64,000 nucleotides of DNA, taken from assembly GCF_003860125.1 (NCBI RefSeq), contig NZ_RQYL01000008.1, positions 35,058 to 99,057 of the forward strand, given 5' to 3'. The notes under the pieces are model-generated. The model searched no databases and was not told the origin of the DNA. It saw only the letters and a program-made list of their open reading frames with translations. The position numbers and the translations under genes are program-made. The stretch is from Fretibacterium sp. OH1220_COT-178 (GTDB taxonomy: Bacteria; Synergistota; Synergistia; Synergistales; Aminobacteriaceae). Positions within the stretch are counted from its first letter, which is position 1; each line of letters starts with the position of its first letter. Positions 17,825-28,008 of this stretch are shown here, piece after piece.

Positions 17825-18825
17825 CAGACCCGGTGACAGAACACCATGTGCCCTGGCGTCACCTCCCGCGCCTGCGGCACCGACTCGGCGCAGAGGGGCA
17901 CCGCCCGAGGACAGCGCGTCCGGAAGCGGCAGCCCGAGGGCGGATCGATGGGGCTCGGCACCTCTCCCTCCAGCGGGGCGGCAGTGAGGATATGCCCGCC
18001 CGACAGATGGGGGACCGCCGAGAACAACGCCTCCGTGTAGGGGTGCCGCGGGGCGCCGAAGATCTGGTCCCTGTCCCCCATCTCGGCGATGCGCCCCAAA
18101 TACATGATCGCCACGCGGTCGCTGATGTGCCGCACCACCGACAGGTCGTGGGCGATGAAGAGACAGGAGAACCCGTACTCCTCCCGGAGGTCCATCAGCA
18201 GGTTCAGGATCTGAGCCTGAATCGACACGTCGAGGGCCGAGACCGGCTCGTCGGCGACGACCAGCTCGGGCTCCACCGCAAGGGCCCGGGCGATGCCAAT
18301 TCTCTGGCGCTGGCCGCCGCTGAACTGGTGCGGATAGCGTCCGGCCTGCTCGGGACGGATGCCGACCCGCTCCAACAGCGCCAAAGCCCGTTCCTCCGCC
18401 TCGCTCCGCGTCCCCGCAATACCGTGAAAGAGCATCGGCTCCGTCAGGATCTCCCGGACCGAGAGCCGCGGGTTCAGCGAGGCGTAGGGGTCCTGGAAGA
18501 TCATCTGTACGCGCCGGCGCAGGGGCAGCATCTGGCGCCGGGTGTAGCGCGTGATGTCGGCGCCGTCGAAGAAGACGCTCCCTCCTTTGGGCTCCAACAG
18601 TTTGATGACGGTGCGGGCCACCGTGGATTTGCCGCATCCCGACTCGCCCACGAGGCTGAACACCTCGCCCCTCTCGATCCGGAAGCTGACCCCGTCGACC
18701 GCGCTGACGACGCGCGTGTGCCGCACCGGACGCCCCCCCTGGAACCGGAGCCCGCCCAGCAGCCCTCGGTCCAGCTCGAACTTCTGAACGAGATCGCGTA
18801 CCTCCATCAATGCCGAGCCGGCCAT
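17824..18825 (-). CDS. Oligopeptide/dipeptide ABC transporter ATP-binding protein (OppF/DppF type)
   Basis: This is a 333-residue ATPase with Walker A GESGCGKST, signature FSGGQRQRI and Walker B LVVADEPVSALD. The C-terminal oligopeptide-transporter extension has the cysteine cluster CRFRTRCP. It pairs with the OppD-type subunit to power peptide or nickel import. The gene lies 1 base after the upstream oppD-type gene, so it belongs to the five-gene opp/dpp operon. ATG 18825 is used; MEV 18 bases further in is an alternative start. Confidence 0.95.
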   Translation of the reverse strand: MAGSALMEVRDLVQKFELDRGLLGGLRFQGGRPVRHTRVVSAVDGVSFRIERGEVFSLVGESGCGKSTVARTVIKLLEPKGGSVFFDGADITRYTRRQMLPLRRRVQMIFQDPYASLNPRLSVREILTEPMLFHGIAGTRSEAEERALALLERVGIRPEQAGRYPHQFSGGQRQRIGIARALAVEPELVVADEPVSALDVSIQAQILNLLMDLREEYGFSCLFIAHDLSVVRHISDRVAIMYLGRIAEMGDRDQIFGAPRHPYTEALFSAVPHLSGGHILTAAPLEGEVPSPIDPPSGCRFRTRCPRAVPLCAESVPQAREVTPGHMVFCHRV

Positions 18826-18826
18826 C

Positions 18827-19858
18827 TCAGCGAACCTCCTTTCGCTCGGGAGATTCCTTCCTCAGAGGGAAGTGGCAGCTGACCCGATGCCCGGGCTCGA
18901 GCTCCACGGGTTCGGGCTCCCGAACACGACACAGGTCGCGCGCACAGTCGCAGCGGGGCGCGAAGTTGCAGCCCTCCGGAAGGTCGAACATGTTCGGGAC
19001 GATCCCCGGGATGGTGTCGAGCCGACGCCGGTTGTCCTCCATGTTCGGAATGGAGCGGAGCAGCCCGTCGGTGTAGGGGTGGGCGCTTCGGTCGATGATC
19101 GTGCGCGTATCGCCGGATTCCACGATCTTGCCGCAGTACATGACGTTGACCCGATCGGCCGACTCGGCCACCACGGCCAGGTCATGAGTCACCAGGATCA
19201 GCGAGCGCTCCCGTTCGCGAACCAGACGCACCATGAGCCGCAGAATCTGCGCCTGGATCGTCACATCCAGGGCGGTGGTGGGCTCGTCGGCGATGATCAG
19301 CTGCGGATCCGCAGCCAGGGCGATGGCGATGACCACCCGCTGGCGCATCCCCCCGCTGAACTGATGCGGGTAGTTGTTCAGGCGCGCCTCCGGGTTCGGT
19401 ATCCCCACGGCACGGAGCTGCTCCACACAGGCCCTCCGACGCTCCGCCCGTCCCATCCGGGTGTGCAGGCGCAAGCACTCGTCCAGCTGCTGCCCCACGG
19501 TATAGACAGGGTTGAGCGACGTCATGGGGTCCTGAAAGACCATGGAGATCTCCCGCCCCCGCAGGCGGTTCATCTCCGTCTCCGACAGGACCATCAGGTC
19601 CCGGCCTCCGAAGAGGACCCGGCCTCCCTCGATCCGCCCCGGCTCGTCGATCAGGCGGATGATGGAAAAACCCGTGACGGACTTGCCGCCCCCGGACTCC
19701 CCCACCACGGCCAGGACCTCGCCCCTCCGGACGTCGAACGACACGCCGTCCACGGCCCGAACGACGCCCCTGAAGGTGTGGAAGTACGTCCTCAGGTCCC
19801 GGACCTCCAGGAGCACCTCGCCGGCCCGTCCGAGGGCGTTTTCGTTTTTCGATTCCAT
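18827..19858 (-). CDS. Oligopeptide/dipeptide ABC transporter ATP-binding protein (OppD/DppD type)
   Basis: This is a 343-residue ATPase with Walker A GESGGGKS, signature FSGGMRQRV, Walker [13 protein letters not shown] and the C-terminal [14 protein letters not shown] cysteine cluster of Opp/Dpp ATPases. The start at 19858 ([10 protein letters not shown]) has GAGGTG upstream and lies 5 bases after the oppC-type stop. It works as a heterodimer with the OppF-type subunit of the next gene. Confidence 0.95.
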   Translation of the reverse strand: MESKNENALGRAGEVLLEVRDLRTYFHTFRGVVRAVDGVSFDVRRGEVLAVVGESGGGKSVTGFSIIRLIDEPGRIEGGRVLFGGRDLMVLSETEMNRLRGREISMVFQDPMTSLNPVYTVGQQLDECLRLHTRMGRAERRRACVEQLRAVGIPNPEARLNNYPHQFSGGMRQRVVIAIALAADPQLIIADEPTTALDVTIQAQILRLMVRLVRERERSLILVTHDLAVVAESADRVNVMYCGKIVESGDTRTIIDRSAHPYTDGLLRSIPNMEDNRRRLDTIPGIVPNMFDLPEGCNFAPRCDCARDLCRVREPEPVELEPGHRVSCHFPLRKESPERKEVR

Positions 19859-19863
19859 GGCGG

Positions 19864-20763
19864 TCACCTCAGCCTCGGGTTCATCTCGTCGCGCAGGAAG
19901 TCCCCCAGAAGGTTGATCCCGAAGACGATGATCATGATGTAGAGCCCCGGCAGGATGGAGACCCACCAGAGTCCGCTGTAGAGCACGCTGAACCCGTCGT
20001 TGCAGAGCATGCCCAGCGACGGGCGCGTGATGGGCACGCCCAGCCCGAGAAAGCTCAGCGTCGCCTCCGTCAGGATGAAATTGCCCACCTGGATGGTCGA
20101 CAGCACGATGATCGAGGCAAAGACGTTCGGCAGGATATGCCGCCGGAGCACCCTGCCGTCCGGCAGCCCGATGACCCGGGTCGCCTCGACGTACTCGCTC
20201 TTCTTGACGGTCAGGGTCTCGCCCCGGACGGTCCGCGCGTAGCGGACCCAGCCCACGAGGGTGAGCGAGAGCAGGATGTTCGCCACGCCGCGGCCCAGGA
20301 CGGACATCAGGAAGAGCGCGATCAGCATGGACGGGAAGGAAAGCTGAACGTCCGCCAGACGCATGATGAAGGCATCGACGCGTCCGCCGTAATAGCCCGA
20401 GATCAGCCCCAGCGTGATGCCCAGGCCGCTGGCCAGGAGCGTTCCGACAACGCCGATGAAGAGCGAGACCCGGCTGCCGTAGACGATGGCGCTCAGCATG
20501 TCGCGCCCCTGCTGATCGGTCCCCAGGATGAAGGGCATCGATCCGCCGTCCGACCAGATCGGAGGCTTGTAGGCATCCCCCAGGTCGAGGGCGGAGAGGT
20601 CGTAGGGATTCTGGACGACCCAGAAGGGCCCGACGAGCGCCACCGCCGTCACGAGGAGGACGATCGCCGCACCGATCAGGGCCAGCTTGGAACGTTTGAA
20701 GCGCGCCCAGCCCTCGGAGGCCATGAGCGCCCGCCAGAAATTTCTGCGTTTCGTATGCGTCAT
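19864..20763 (-). CDS. Oligopeptide/dipeptide ABC transporter permease (OppC/DppC type)
   Basis: This is a 299-residue inner-membrane permease. It has the N-terminal OppC motif, the LGTDQQGRDMLS sequence and the EAA-loop pattern EYVEATRVIGLPDGRVLRRH that contacts the ATPases. Six membrane segments are expected. The chosen start ATG 20763 (MTHTKRRNFW) follows GGGGGGCAGGGTATG-like sequence and lies 11 bases after the oppB-type stop. It is part of the peptide-uptake operon. Confidence 0.93.
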   Translation of the reverse strand: MTHTKRRNFWRALMASEGWARFKRSKLALIGAAIVLLVTAVALVGPFWVVQNPYDLSALDLGDAYKPPIWSDGGSMPFILGTDQQGRDMLSAIVYGSRVSLFIGVVGTLLASGLGITLGLISGYYGGRVDAFIMRLADVQLSFPSMLIALFLMSVLGRGVANILLSLTLVGWVRYARTVRGETLTVKKSEYVEATRVIGLPDGRVLRRHILPNVFASIIVLSTIQVGNFILTEATLSFLGLGVPITRPSLGMLCNDGFSVLYSGLWWVSILPGLYIMIIVFGINLLGDFLRDEMNPRLR

Positions 20764-20774
20764 ACCCTGCCCCC

Positions 20775-21740
20775 CTAGCGCAGATCGATTCGGGGATCGA
20801 TGAAGACGTACAGGACGTCCACCACGAAGTTGATAAAGACGAAAAGCACCGCGACAAACAGGATGTAGGCCGCGACGATGGGACGGTCGGCGCTGTGGAT
20901 GGCGTCGATGAGCAGCTTGCCCATGCCCGGCCACGCGAAGATGGTCTCCGTGATGGTGGTGAAGGCGATCAGGCTGCCCAGCTGGAGCCCGAAGATCGTC
21001 ACCACGGGGATCAGGGTGTTCTTGAGCGCGTGCCCGAAGAGCAGACGGCGGCGCGGCACCCCCTTGGAACGGGCGAACTTGATGTAGTCCTGCTTCATAT
21101 TCTCCTGCATCCCCGCCCGGGTCAGGCGCATGATGGTGGCGACGCTGCCGAGCGCCAGCGTGACGGCCGGAAGGACGACGTGCGCCCAGCCGTCCGCCGT
21201 CGCCAGGCTGGTTCGGATGCCCAGAAAGGTTCCGACCTCCCCCCGGCCCGAGACGGGCAGAAGCCCCAGATGGAGGCTGAAGAAGTAGATCATCACCATC
21301 CCGATCCAGAAGGAGGGCATGGAGATGCCGGCGATGGAGAGGCTCATGACGGACTTGCTGAAGAGCGATCGCGGATAGGCCCCTGCGAGGACGCCGCAGG
21401 GGATTCCGACGACGGCCGAGAGCAGGATCGCGACCAGAACCAGCTCGAGCGTAGCCGGAAGCCGCTCCAGGATCAGTCCCAGGGCGGAAAGATGGAACAT
21501 GTAGGACCTGCCGAAATTTCCGCTCAGGGCGTTTTTCACGAAGATCCCGTACTGAACGGGCAACGGCCTGTCCAGTCCCAGGGCCTGAGTGGCGGCCTGG
21601 ATCTCCTCCGGGGTCGCACTTTCGCGGAGCATCAGGTAGACCGGATTGCCCATGACGCTGGTGAGCAGAAACACGATCACGGAGACCGCGAACAGGACGA
21701 TGAAGAGCTGAATCAAACGTTTGACGATGAACTGAAGCAC
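20775..21740 (-). CDS. Oligopeptide/dipeptide ABC transporter permease (OppB/DppB type)
   Basis: This is a 321-residue permease beginning VLQFIVKRLIQLFIVLFAVS, the usual OppB N-terminus, with the conserved LGLDRPLPVQYG and DYIKFARSKGVPRRRLLFGH coupling-loop motifs. The start is GTG at 21740 because GGAGGTGACGGA directly precedes it; the longer open frame upstream lacks support. It follows the solute-binding protein gene after 115 bases. Confidence 0.93.
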   Translation of the reverse strand: MLQFIVKRLIQLFIVLFAVSVIVFLLTSVMGNPVYLMLRESATPEEIQAATQALGLDRPLPVQYGIFVKNALSGNFGRSYMFHLSALGLILERLPATLELVLVAILLSAVVGIPCGVLAGAYPRSLFSKSVMSLSIAGISMPSFWIGMVMIYFFSLHLGLLPVSGRGEVGTFLGIRTSLATADGWAHVVLPAVTLALGSVATIMRLTRAGMQENMKQDYIKFARSKGVPRRRLLFGHALKNTLIPVVTIFGLQLGSLIAFTTITETIFAWPGMGKLLIDAIHSADRPIVAAYILFVAVLFVFINFVVDVLYVFIDPRIDLR

Positions 21741-21855
21741 TCCGTCACCTCCGAAGCGCCCCCGCGCGGGCGAAAGACGCAGGGAAAAGGCCCCGCCGGG
21801 CCGAAAAGCCGACGAGGCCAACCTTTAAGAGTTGGGGCGGATGACTGCCGCCCGC

Positions 21856-23475
21856 CTACTTGAACTCGATGTCCCAGGCGTAGACGTGCTTGTCCTTGCG
21901 CGGGTGGTAGACGATGCGCTTGCCGTAGGCGTACAGGTCCTCCTGGAAGTGCAGGGGAATGTAGGAAACGTCGTCCGCAGCGATCTGCCAGACCTTCTTC
22001 ATGATCGTACCGCGCTCCTCGTGGCTTCGGGACGCCAGCGCCCGGTCGATCAGAGCGTCCACCTCGGGGTTGAGATAATAGCCCCGGTTGACGCCGCCGA
22101 AGCCCGGCTTCACGGCCTTTCCGTCCTGGTTGAAGCTGTAGAGCAGGTCCTTGGCCAGCAGGGCGCTCTCGCCCACCGAGTCGGCCCAGCCCGTCATGCA
22201 GAGGTGAGTCTTGTCGCCCTCCTTGTTGGAGGTGGATATGTAGGTGAAGAAAATGGAACGGGACATGAGGTTGGGGTTGACCTTGATCCCCACCTTCTCC
22301 AGGTAGCCCGCGACCGCACCGGCGACGGCCGCGTCGTTGACGTAACGGTCGTTGGGAGCGTCCAAGGTGAGCTCGAAGCGGTAGCCGTCCTTCTGACGGG
22401 GATACCCCGCATCGTCCAGCAGCTTCTCCGCCAGCTTGGGGTCGTAGGCCAGGCGCTTGACGTCGGGATTGTAGCCGTTCAGCCCCTCCGGGATGTACGA
22501 TGCGGCGGGCTTCGCGTAGCCGTTCATGACCTTGGCCACGATCTCGTCCTCGTTGATGGCCCGGTACATGGCCTCGCGAACCTCGCGCTTCTTCAGCGGG
22601 TTGGATCCGTCGGGGGACTTCAGGGGCATGGGCGCATCCTTGGAGGGGCTGTCGGTCCAGCCCGCCAGGTTCAGGTAGATCACCCTGAAGCTGGGTTGGG
22701 AGACGACGGTGATGTCCTTGTTGGCCTTGAGCATGTCCACGTTGCGGACCGGCACGTCCGTGATCAGGTCGACCGCGCCGGAGATCATGTTGGCCGTGCG
22801 CGTCCCCTCGTTGGTGATGGGCTTGAAGGTCACCGTCTCGACCTCCGGCTTCTCGCCCCAGTAGGCCTCGTTGCGCTTCAGCACCAGGCGGTCGCCCCGC
22901 ACGTGCTCCACCACCGTGTAGCGGCCCGTCCCGTTGGGGGTCAGGGCGATCCACTCGTCGTCGTGGGACTCGCAGGTCTCCTTGTCGAGGATGAGCAGGT
23001 CCTTGAGGTGCGAGATCAGCAGCGTGTTGGGGGCACCGCTCAGAATCTTCACCGTGTGGTCGTCCGTCTTCTCGTAGCTCTCGACGCCGGCCAGACAGTA
23101 GGTGAAGGCGCTCTTGCCCTGACGCCGCGAACGGTCGAAGGTGAAGAGGACATCGTCGGCGGTGAAGTCGTTGCCGTTGTGGAACTTCACGCCCTTGCGC
23201 AGGTGCAGGGTCCAGGTGAGTCCGTCCTCGGAGAGCTCCCAGCTCTCCGCCAGCGCCGGAACGGGCTGGAGGTCCTTGTCTGGAGCCATCAGACGGTCGA
23301 AGATGTGGTCGTTGACCGCATTGGTGATGTCCTCGTTCAGGACGTAGGGGTCCAGCGAGTGGACGTCGCCCGTCAGGCCGATCACGACCGACTTATCGGC
23401 CGCGAGCGCCCCCGGGACCAGCACCAACGCAAGCACAAAACAAACCACGACACCGCAAAACCTTGTCTTCCTCAT
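21856..23475 (-). CDS. Peptide ABC transporter substrate-binding protein (OppA/DppA type)
   Basis: This is a 539-residue SBP family 5 protein. Residues 1-26 form a signal peptide ending near GALAADKSV. Family blocks include [33 protein letters not shown] and [18 protein letters not shown]. It captures peptides or related ligands outside the membrane for the downstream OppBCDF-type complex. The start ATG 23475 is preferred over the upstream open frame because of the signal peptide. The next intergenic space (23476-23756) has a TATAAT at 23713-23708 that could be the -10 of the operon promoter, but no convincing -35 was found. Confidence 0.93.
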   Translation of the reverse strand: MRKTRFCGVVVCFVLALVLVPGALAADKSVVIGLTGDVHSLDPYVLNEDITNAVNDHIFDRLMAPDKDLQPVPALAESWELSEDGLTWTLHLRKGVKFHNGNDFTADDVLFTFDRSRRQGKSAFTYCLAGVESYEKTDDHTVKILSGAPNTLLISHLKDLLILDKETCESHDDEWIALTPNGTGRYTVVEHVRGDRLVLKRNEAYWGEKPEVETVTFKPITNEGTRTANMISGAVDLITDVPVRNVDMLKANKDITVVSQPSFRVIYLNLAGWTDSPSKDAPMPLKSPDGSNPLKKREVREAMYRAINEDEIVAKVMNGYAKPAASYIPEGLNGYNPDVKRLAYDPKLAEKLLDDAGYPRQKDGYRFELTLDAPNDRYVNDAAVAGAVAGYLEKVGIKVNPNLMSRSIFFTYISTSNKEGDKTHLCMTGWADSVGESALLAKDLLYSFNQDGKAVKPGFGGVNRGYYLNPEVDALIDRALASRSHEERGTIMKKVWQIAADDVSYIPLHFQEDLYAYGKRIVYHPRKDKHVYAWDIEFK

Positions 23476-23756
23476 TTCCTCAAAAACTCCCTTCCTTTTC
23501 CGAGTATGGAGCATCGGCCCGTCATGGGCCGTCGGGAACATCTTCACGGGGCCTCCTCTGGCATCCTTTGCGGGCACCAAAAAATCGAGGGGCTCCGCCG
23601 CAAGCTCGCGCAACCTGAAAACTCGAGGCGCCCCAGGGAGGGAACGCCGCCGAGCGGCAAATCGATCTCGAAAGAAATGGGTGAACTTTGCAACGTGAGG
23701 CTCGCCCATTATAACGTATCCTCAGGTTTTGGATACGGCCCGGGCTTAACTTTTCC

Positions 23757-24230
23757 TCAAATCCAATCCTCGCCTCCATCGGGACGGATCCGCACCGTCA
23801 CATCGACGACGGCTCCGTTGCGGATGGCGGGCAGGAGCTTGACGTAAAAGGGATGAATGCCGGACAGGGTCAGGCTTTCGTCCAGGCCCGACCATAAAAG
23901 GGTCCCCTCGTCGCTCTCCCGGAGCTCGCCGCTGAAGTCTCGGCAGACGAAGTAATACGAGACGTATTCCCGGTCCTCCCCGTCCCGAAAGGCGTGCAGG
24001 ATCCCCGCAAAGTCGAGATTCCCGACGACATAGCCCGTCTCCTCCAGCATCTCCCGCGCGCAGGCGGCGCGAAGGGATTCCCCCCGCCGTTTGCGCCCGC
24101 CGGGGACCGTCGTCTCCCCCCTGTAGGGCTCGTTGGCCCGACGAATCAGCAAAATCCTGTCGTCCCGAATCAGGAAACAGAAGACGATCGGCACGCAGTA
24201 ATCGCAATGGTCCCAGCTTTCCGCACTCAT
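23757..24230 (-). CDS. Nudix hydrolase
   Basis: This is a 157-residue protein with a full Nudix box: GRKRRGESLRAACAREMLEE followed by TGY fits Gx5Ex7REUxEExGU. An N-terminal CDYC pair may bind metal. Nudix enzymes hydrolyse nucleoside diphosphate-linked compounds; the substrate here is unknown. ATG at 24230 overlaps the stop of the upstream PP-loop gene (ATGA), indicating coupled translation. Confidence 0.88.
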   Translation of the reverse strand: MSAESWDHCDYCVPIVFCFLIRDDRILLIRRANEPYRGETTVPGGRKRRGESLRAACAREMLEETGYVVGNLDFAGILHAFRDGEDREYVSYYFVCRDFSGELRESDEGTLLWSGLDESLTLSGIHPFYVKLLPAIRNGAVVDVTVRIRPDGGEDWI

Positions 24231-25000
24231 CGGACATCCTCCGTTGTCTCGTCGCCGGCCGCCGAAGTCCAGCGGTCGACGTCCGAAAGGTTTTCCAAAG
24301 CGTTGACGACGTTGCCGAACAGATCGGCAACGTCGCGGCGCAGCCCCTCCAGAAGCTCCTTCACCCGCTGCCGCTCGGTGCCGCCCGCGAAGGGGCAGAC
24401 CGTCTCCAAAACGGGCAGTCCAAGGCGACGGACCTCGTCCACGATCGCCGCCTCGGGGGAGGCGACCAAGGGGCGGATGACCGTGATGTCCGTCCGCGTC
24501 ATGTGGGCCACGGGCTGAAAGCTGCGCGCGCGCCCGGCACGGAACAGGTTCATGAAGAAGGTCTCCACCGCATCGTCCAGGCTGTGCCCGAGAGCCAGTC
24601 GATTGAACCCGTTGTCCCGCGCCCAGGAGCTCAGCAGCCCGCGCCGCATGTTGGCGCAGAAGCTGCACGGCGACCGCTCTCCGCGGCTCTCGATGATCTC
24701 CATCATCGGATGCTCGAGAGCCGTGTAGGGCACGTCCCGCACCGCGCAGTAGTCCCGGAGGAGCGAGACGTCCATGCCGGTCAGCGCCACGGTGCAGGCG
24801 GCCAGGTCGAAGCGCACGGGACTGCGGCGGCGGAGGTCCGAGAGCGCGTGCAGCAGCAGCAGACTGTCCTTGCCGCCCGAGAGCCCCACGACCACCCGGT
24901 CCCCCTCCGCGATCATGGAGTACCGCCCGAGCGCGCGCCCGACCCGGCGCCTCAGCGCGCGGCAGAGCGGCTCTCCCCAAAGGGCGCCCGGCTCGCTCAT
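24227..25000 (-). CDS. TtcA-like PP-loop tRNA thiolation-type enzyme
   Basis: This is a 257-residue ATP-pyrophosphatase with the PP-loop VGLSGGKDSLLLL. The TtcA-type cysteine pair CSFCANMRRG sits near residue 125 and a third cysteine in ETVCPFAGG near residue 200, the set that holds the iron-sulfur cluster in TtcA. TtcA makes 2-thiocytidine at position 32 of tRNA; related PP-loop proteins modify other sites, so the target is not certain. It overlaps both neighbours by ATGA (AbrB-like upstream, Nudix downstream). Confidence 0.82.
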   Translation of the reverse strand: MSEPGALWGEPLCRALRRRVGRALGRYSMIAEGDRVVVGLSGGKDSLLLLHALSDLRRRSPVRFDLAACTVALTGMDVSLLRDYCAVRDVPYTALEHPMMEIIESRGERSPCSFCANMRRGLLSSWARDNGFNRLALGHSLDDAVETFFMNLFRAGRARSFQPVAHMTRTDITVIRPLVASPEAAIVDEVRRLGLPVLETVCPFAGGTERQRVKELLEGLRRDVADLFGNVVNALENLSDVDRWTSAAGDETTEDVR

Positions 25001-25491
25001 CGCGTCAGGAACAGGGCCGCGAGCGGCGTCACGATCAGGACGATCACCATGCGGAAGAGGTGGAAGATCAGGGAGACGGGCGTCTCCGCCCCCGCATCCG
25101 TCGCGGACAGGGCCATGCCGGACAGCGCGCCCGGCGCCGTCGCATAGACGGCCGTCCGGAGGTCGATGCCGAAGAAGCGCACGACCGCGAAGGCCATGCC
25201 GATACAGAACGCCAGCAGCAGCACGATGTAGAAGAGCGCGGCGGGAACGGCCTCCGGATGCGCCCGCAGCGAGGCGACGTCCGAATTCGATACGATGACG
25301 TAGGCCACCAGAAGCTGCGAGGCGACGGAGAGCAGGTTTCCGCCCGGCAGATCGCCCAGCGTGACGCCCTTCACCAAAAGCCCGGCGACCATCCCCCCGA
25401 CCAGCACGCCGGACGGAAGGCGCAGGAGATGCCCCACCCCGCCGCCCAGAAGGACGGACGCGGCGATAACGATCGATTCCCTCACGTTCAA
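24997..25491 (-). CDS. AbrB-family membrane protein, half-length
   Basis: This is a 164-residue membrane protein with about five transmembrane segments. It matches a single copy of the AbrB duplication domain (PF05145), including LPSGVLVGGMVAG and the TAPGALSGMALSATDAGA motif. Most relatives are about 350 residues with two copies; this one has a single copy. TTG at 25491 is the longest start, but GTG at 25485 fits the AAGGGAG ribosome binding site better. It is the first gene of a three-gene unit with the TtcA-like and Nudix genes. Its function is unknown; the annotation ammonia monooxygenase seen for relatives is not supported. Confidence 0.8.
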   Translation of the reverse strand: MNVRESIVIAASVLLGGGVGHLLRLPSGVLVGGMVAGLLVKGVTLGDLPGGNLLSVASQLLVAYVIVSNSDVASLRAHPEAVPAALFYIVLLLAFCIGMAFAVVRFFGIDLRTAVYATAPGALSGMALSATDAGAETPVSLIFHLFRMVIVLIVTPLAALFLTR

Positions 25492-26082
25492 AACTCCCTT
25501 CCAGGAAAAAACATGCCGTGCCCTCCCCTGCAGAAGGCCGTCCCCCCACAGACAAGCGGACCCGGCGAAAGAGCATCCGACATTTTCATGATATCAGCAC
25601 GGCGTCGGTTTGTCGCTCGGTTCCTCGGCGCCATCTTCAAAATCCACAAGCAAAACGCGTTGTGCGGTAGAGGCATCCCGTCCCGTCCATTGGCGCACCT
25701 GCCGGCTACAAACACAAAAGCGCTTCGCCCATAAAGACAACGCTCTCTGTTCTCAAAAAGCCGCCTCGACCTGCGAAGCGGGGCTCGTACCTTCCTTGAC
25801 GGCCCGAAAAGCAGGGGATAAACTTATCTTTCCAGGGCAAGACCCACATCGCAAAAGCAGTCCAAAGAGCTTCTCGGTAAAGGCGAAAGACCGCTTCGCT
25901 GCAGGGGCAGGGCCGGCCCTCCGGATACGCCTCAAGTCGGTGCGGTTTGGTGCACGATATTTTATCCGCCGAACTCGGAAAGGGGCGAAAAAATGCGCTC
26001 CTCCGGCGTTCATCCCCGCAGCCGCTCCCGGGAGCCCCCCTGCGGCAAAAGGAAAGAACCCTGAAAGGGAAGGAGATTCACC
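25492..26082. other. Intergenic region without a recognised gene
   Basis: This 590-base region lies between the divergent AbrB-like gene and kduD. Open frames exist but have no recognisable protein features or ribosome binding sites. It should hold promoters for both sides. A strong GGAGATTCACC ribosome binding site precedes kduD. No RNA gene or repeat was seen. Confidence 0.5.
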
Positions 26083-26847
26083 ATGGACATCAAGCAGCTT
26101 TTCAGTCTCACGGACAAGGTAGCCGTCGTCACCGGGGCCCGAAAGGGCTTGGGGTTCGGGCTGGCCGAGGGTTTGGCCGAGGCGGGCGCGGACATCGTCG
26201 GGGTGGGACCCTATCCCATGCCCGAGCTGGAGACCGCCATCGCCAGGGTGGGGCGCCGCTTTCACTACATCGAGGCCGATCTGACCTCGCAGGAGCGGGT
26301 CTCCGCAATCGTCGATGAGACCGTGGAACACTTCGGAGCACTGGACGTTCTGGTCAACAACGCGGGGATCATCCGGCGCGGAGACATGCTGGACTTTACC
26401 GAGTCGGACTGGGACGACGTCATCAACGTCAACCTCCGCACCGTGTTCTTCCTCTCCCAGGCGGCCGCCCGCCGGATGAAGGAACAGGGAAGAGGGGGCA
26501 AGATCGTCAGCATCGCCTCCATGCTCTCGTTTCAGGGAGGAATCCGGGTGCCCTCCTACACGTCCAGCAAGAGCGCCGTCGTGGGACTCACCAAACTGAT
26601 GGCCAACGAGCTGGCGCAGTACAACATTCAGGTCAACGCCATCGCCCCGGGCTACATGGCGACGGACAACACCCAACCGCTTCGCAGCGACGAGGTCCGG
26701 AGCCGGGAGATCCTGGCGCGCATTCCCGCCGCTCGATGGGGGACCGCCCACGACCTGAAGGGGGCAGTGGTGTTTCTGGCCTCCGCGGCCTCGAACTACG
26801 TCACGGGGCACGTCCTGGCCGTGGATGGAGGGTGGCTGGCCCGCTAG
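26083..26847 (+). CDS. kduD: 2-dehydro-3-deoxy-D-gluconate 5-dehydrogenase
   Basis: This is a 254-residue SDR enzyme with the cofactor motif VTGARKGLGFGLA, NNAG, a catalytic Ser (SIASMLS) and YTSSK (Tyr-x3-Lys). The N-terminal MDIKQLFSLTDKVAVVTGA and the middle and C-terminal sequence fit KduD, which interconverts 2,5-diketo-3-deoxygluconate and 2-keto-3-deoxygluconate in uronate/pectin breakdown. The next two genes are a KDG kinase and KDPG aldolase, so the three enzymes form a continuous route to pyruvate and glyceraldehyde 3-phosphate. Confidence 0.9.
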   Translation: MDIKQLFSLTDKVAVVTGARKGLGFGLAEGLAEAGADIVGVGPYPMPELETAIARVGRRFHYIEADLTSQERVSAIVDETVEHFGALDVLVNNAGIIRRGDMLDFTESDWDDVINVNLRTVFFLSQAAARRMKEQGRGGKIVSIASMLSFQGGIRVPSYTSSKSAVVGLTKLMANELAQYNIQVNAIAPGYMATDNTQPLRSDEVRSREILARIPAARWGTAHDLKGAVVFLASAASNYVTGHVLAVDGGWLAR

Positions 26848-26919
26848 GACCGGCAGCCGCGTCCTCTTCTCGATACATCTCGAACATAGGGAAACGACTC
26901 TCGAAAGGGGAATATTGTC

Positions 26920-27948
26920 ATGGCAAAGTACATAACGTTCGGCGAGGTCATGCTGAGGCTGACGCCTCCGGGGCACGAGGTCCTCTTTCAGACCCCCAAT
27001 CTGGTGGCGACGTTCGGCGGCGCGGAGGCCAACGTGGCCGTATCGCTGGCCAACTACGGCGAGGACGTCGCCTTCGTGACCGCCGCCCCCAAAAATCCGG
27101 TCGGGGACGCCATGCTGCGCGAGCTGCGGGGCTTCGGCGTCTGCACCCGTCACGTCCGCCGCAGCGGCGATCGGCTGGGGATCTACTACACCGAGACGGG
27201 GGCGGCCATGCGTCCCTCCAAGGTCGTGTACGACCGCGCACACTCCGCCATCGCCGAGGTCAAGCCCGGCGATTTCGACTGGGACATTATCTTCGATGGG
27301 GCGAAGTGGTTCCACACGACGGGGATCACCCCCGCCATCGCGGAGGGGACCGCCCGGGTCGCCCTCGAGGCGATGAAGCGCGCCAAGGAGAAGGGCCTGA
27401 CGGTATCCTGCGACCTCAACTACCGCAAGAAGCTCTGGAAGTGGGGTAAACCCCCCAAGGAGGTCATGAGCGAGATGGCCCAGTACATCGACGTCATGAT
27501 CGCCAACGAGGAGGACTGCCAGAAATGCCTGGGCATCGAGCTGGACGTGGACGTGACCGCGGGGGAGCTCGACACCTCCAAGTACGAGGGGCTGGCCCAA
27601 AAGGTCATGGGGGCCTTCGGAAACGTCAAATACCTGGCGGTGAGCCTGAGGGAGTCCGTCAGCGCCGACTGGAACAACTGGTCCGTCGTCCTGGCCTCCA
27701 GGGACGCCTTCCACGTCAGCAGGAAGTACGAGATCCGGGACATCGTGGACCGCATCGGCGGCGGGGACTCCTTCGGCTCCGGCCTCATCTGGGGGCTGAA
27801 CAACCTGGAAGGGCTCCAGAACGCCGTGGAGTTTGCGGCCGCAGCCTCGGCGCTGAAACACACGGTCTACGGGGACTACAACCGCGTGGCCCCGGAGGAC
27901 GTCATGACCCTTATGGGCGGGGACGGCTCCGGGCGCGTGCAGCGATAG
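26920..27948 (+). CDS. kdgK: 2-keto-3-deoxygluconate kinase (PfkB family)
   Basis: This is a 342-residue PfkB-family sugar kinase with an N-terminal glycine motif (TFGGAEANVAVSLANYG), CDLNYRKKLW, and the C-terminal signature DRIGGGDSFGSGL with the catalytic aspartate. Its length and motifs fit KDG kinases, which phosphorylate 2-keto-3-deoxygluconate at O6. Its place between kduD and eda supports the substrate. AGGGGAATATTGTC precedes the ATG. Confidence 0.88.
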   Translation: MAKYITFGEVMLRLTPPGHEVLFQTPNLVATFGGAEANVAVSLANYGEDVAFVTAAPKNPVGDAMLRELRGFGVCTRHVRRSGDRLGIYYTETGAAMRPSKVVYDRAHSAIAEVKPGDFDWDIIFDGAKWFHTTGITPAIAEGTARVALEAMKRAKEKGLTVSCDLNYRKKLWKWGKPPKEVMSEMAQYIDVMIANEEDCQKCLGIELDVDVTAGELDTSKYEGLAQKVMGAFGNVKYLAVSLRESVSADWNNWSVVLASRDAFHVSRKYEIRDIVDRIGGGDSFGSGLIWGLNNLEGLQNAVEFAAAASALKHTVYGDYNRVAPEDVMTLMGGDGSGRVQR

Positions 27949-28008
27949 GGGCTCCACAAACGAATTCGACCAATCAAGCGATCGCATTCAGAGGGGATGG
28001 AGAGCGCA

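Noticed and set aside
25610..26122. 170-codon plus-strand frame upstream of kduD
   Set aside because: No binding site, no family pattern, and it runs into kduD in another frame.
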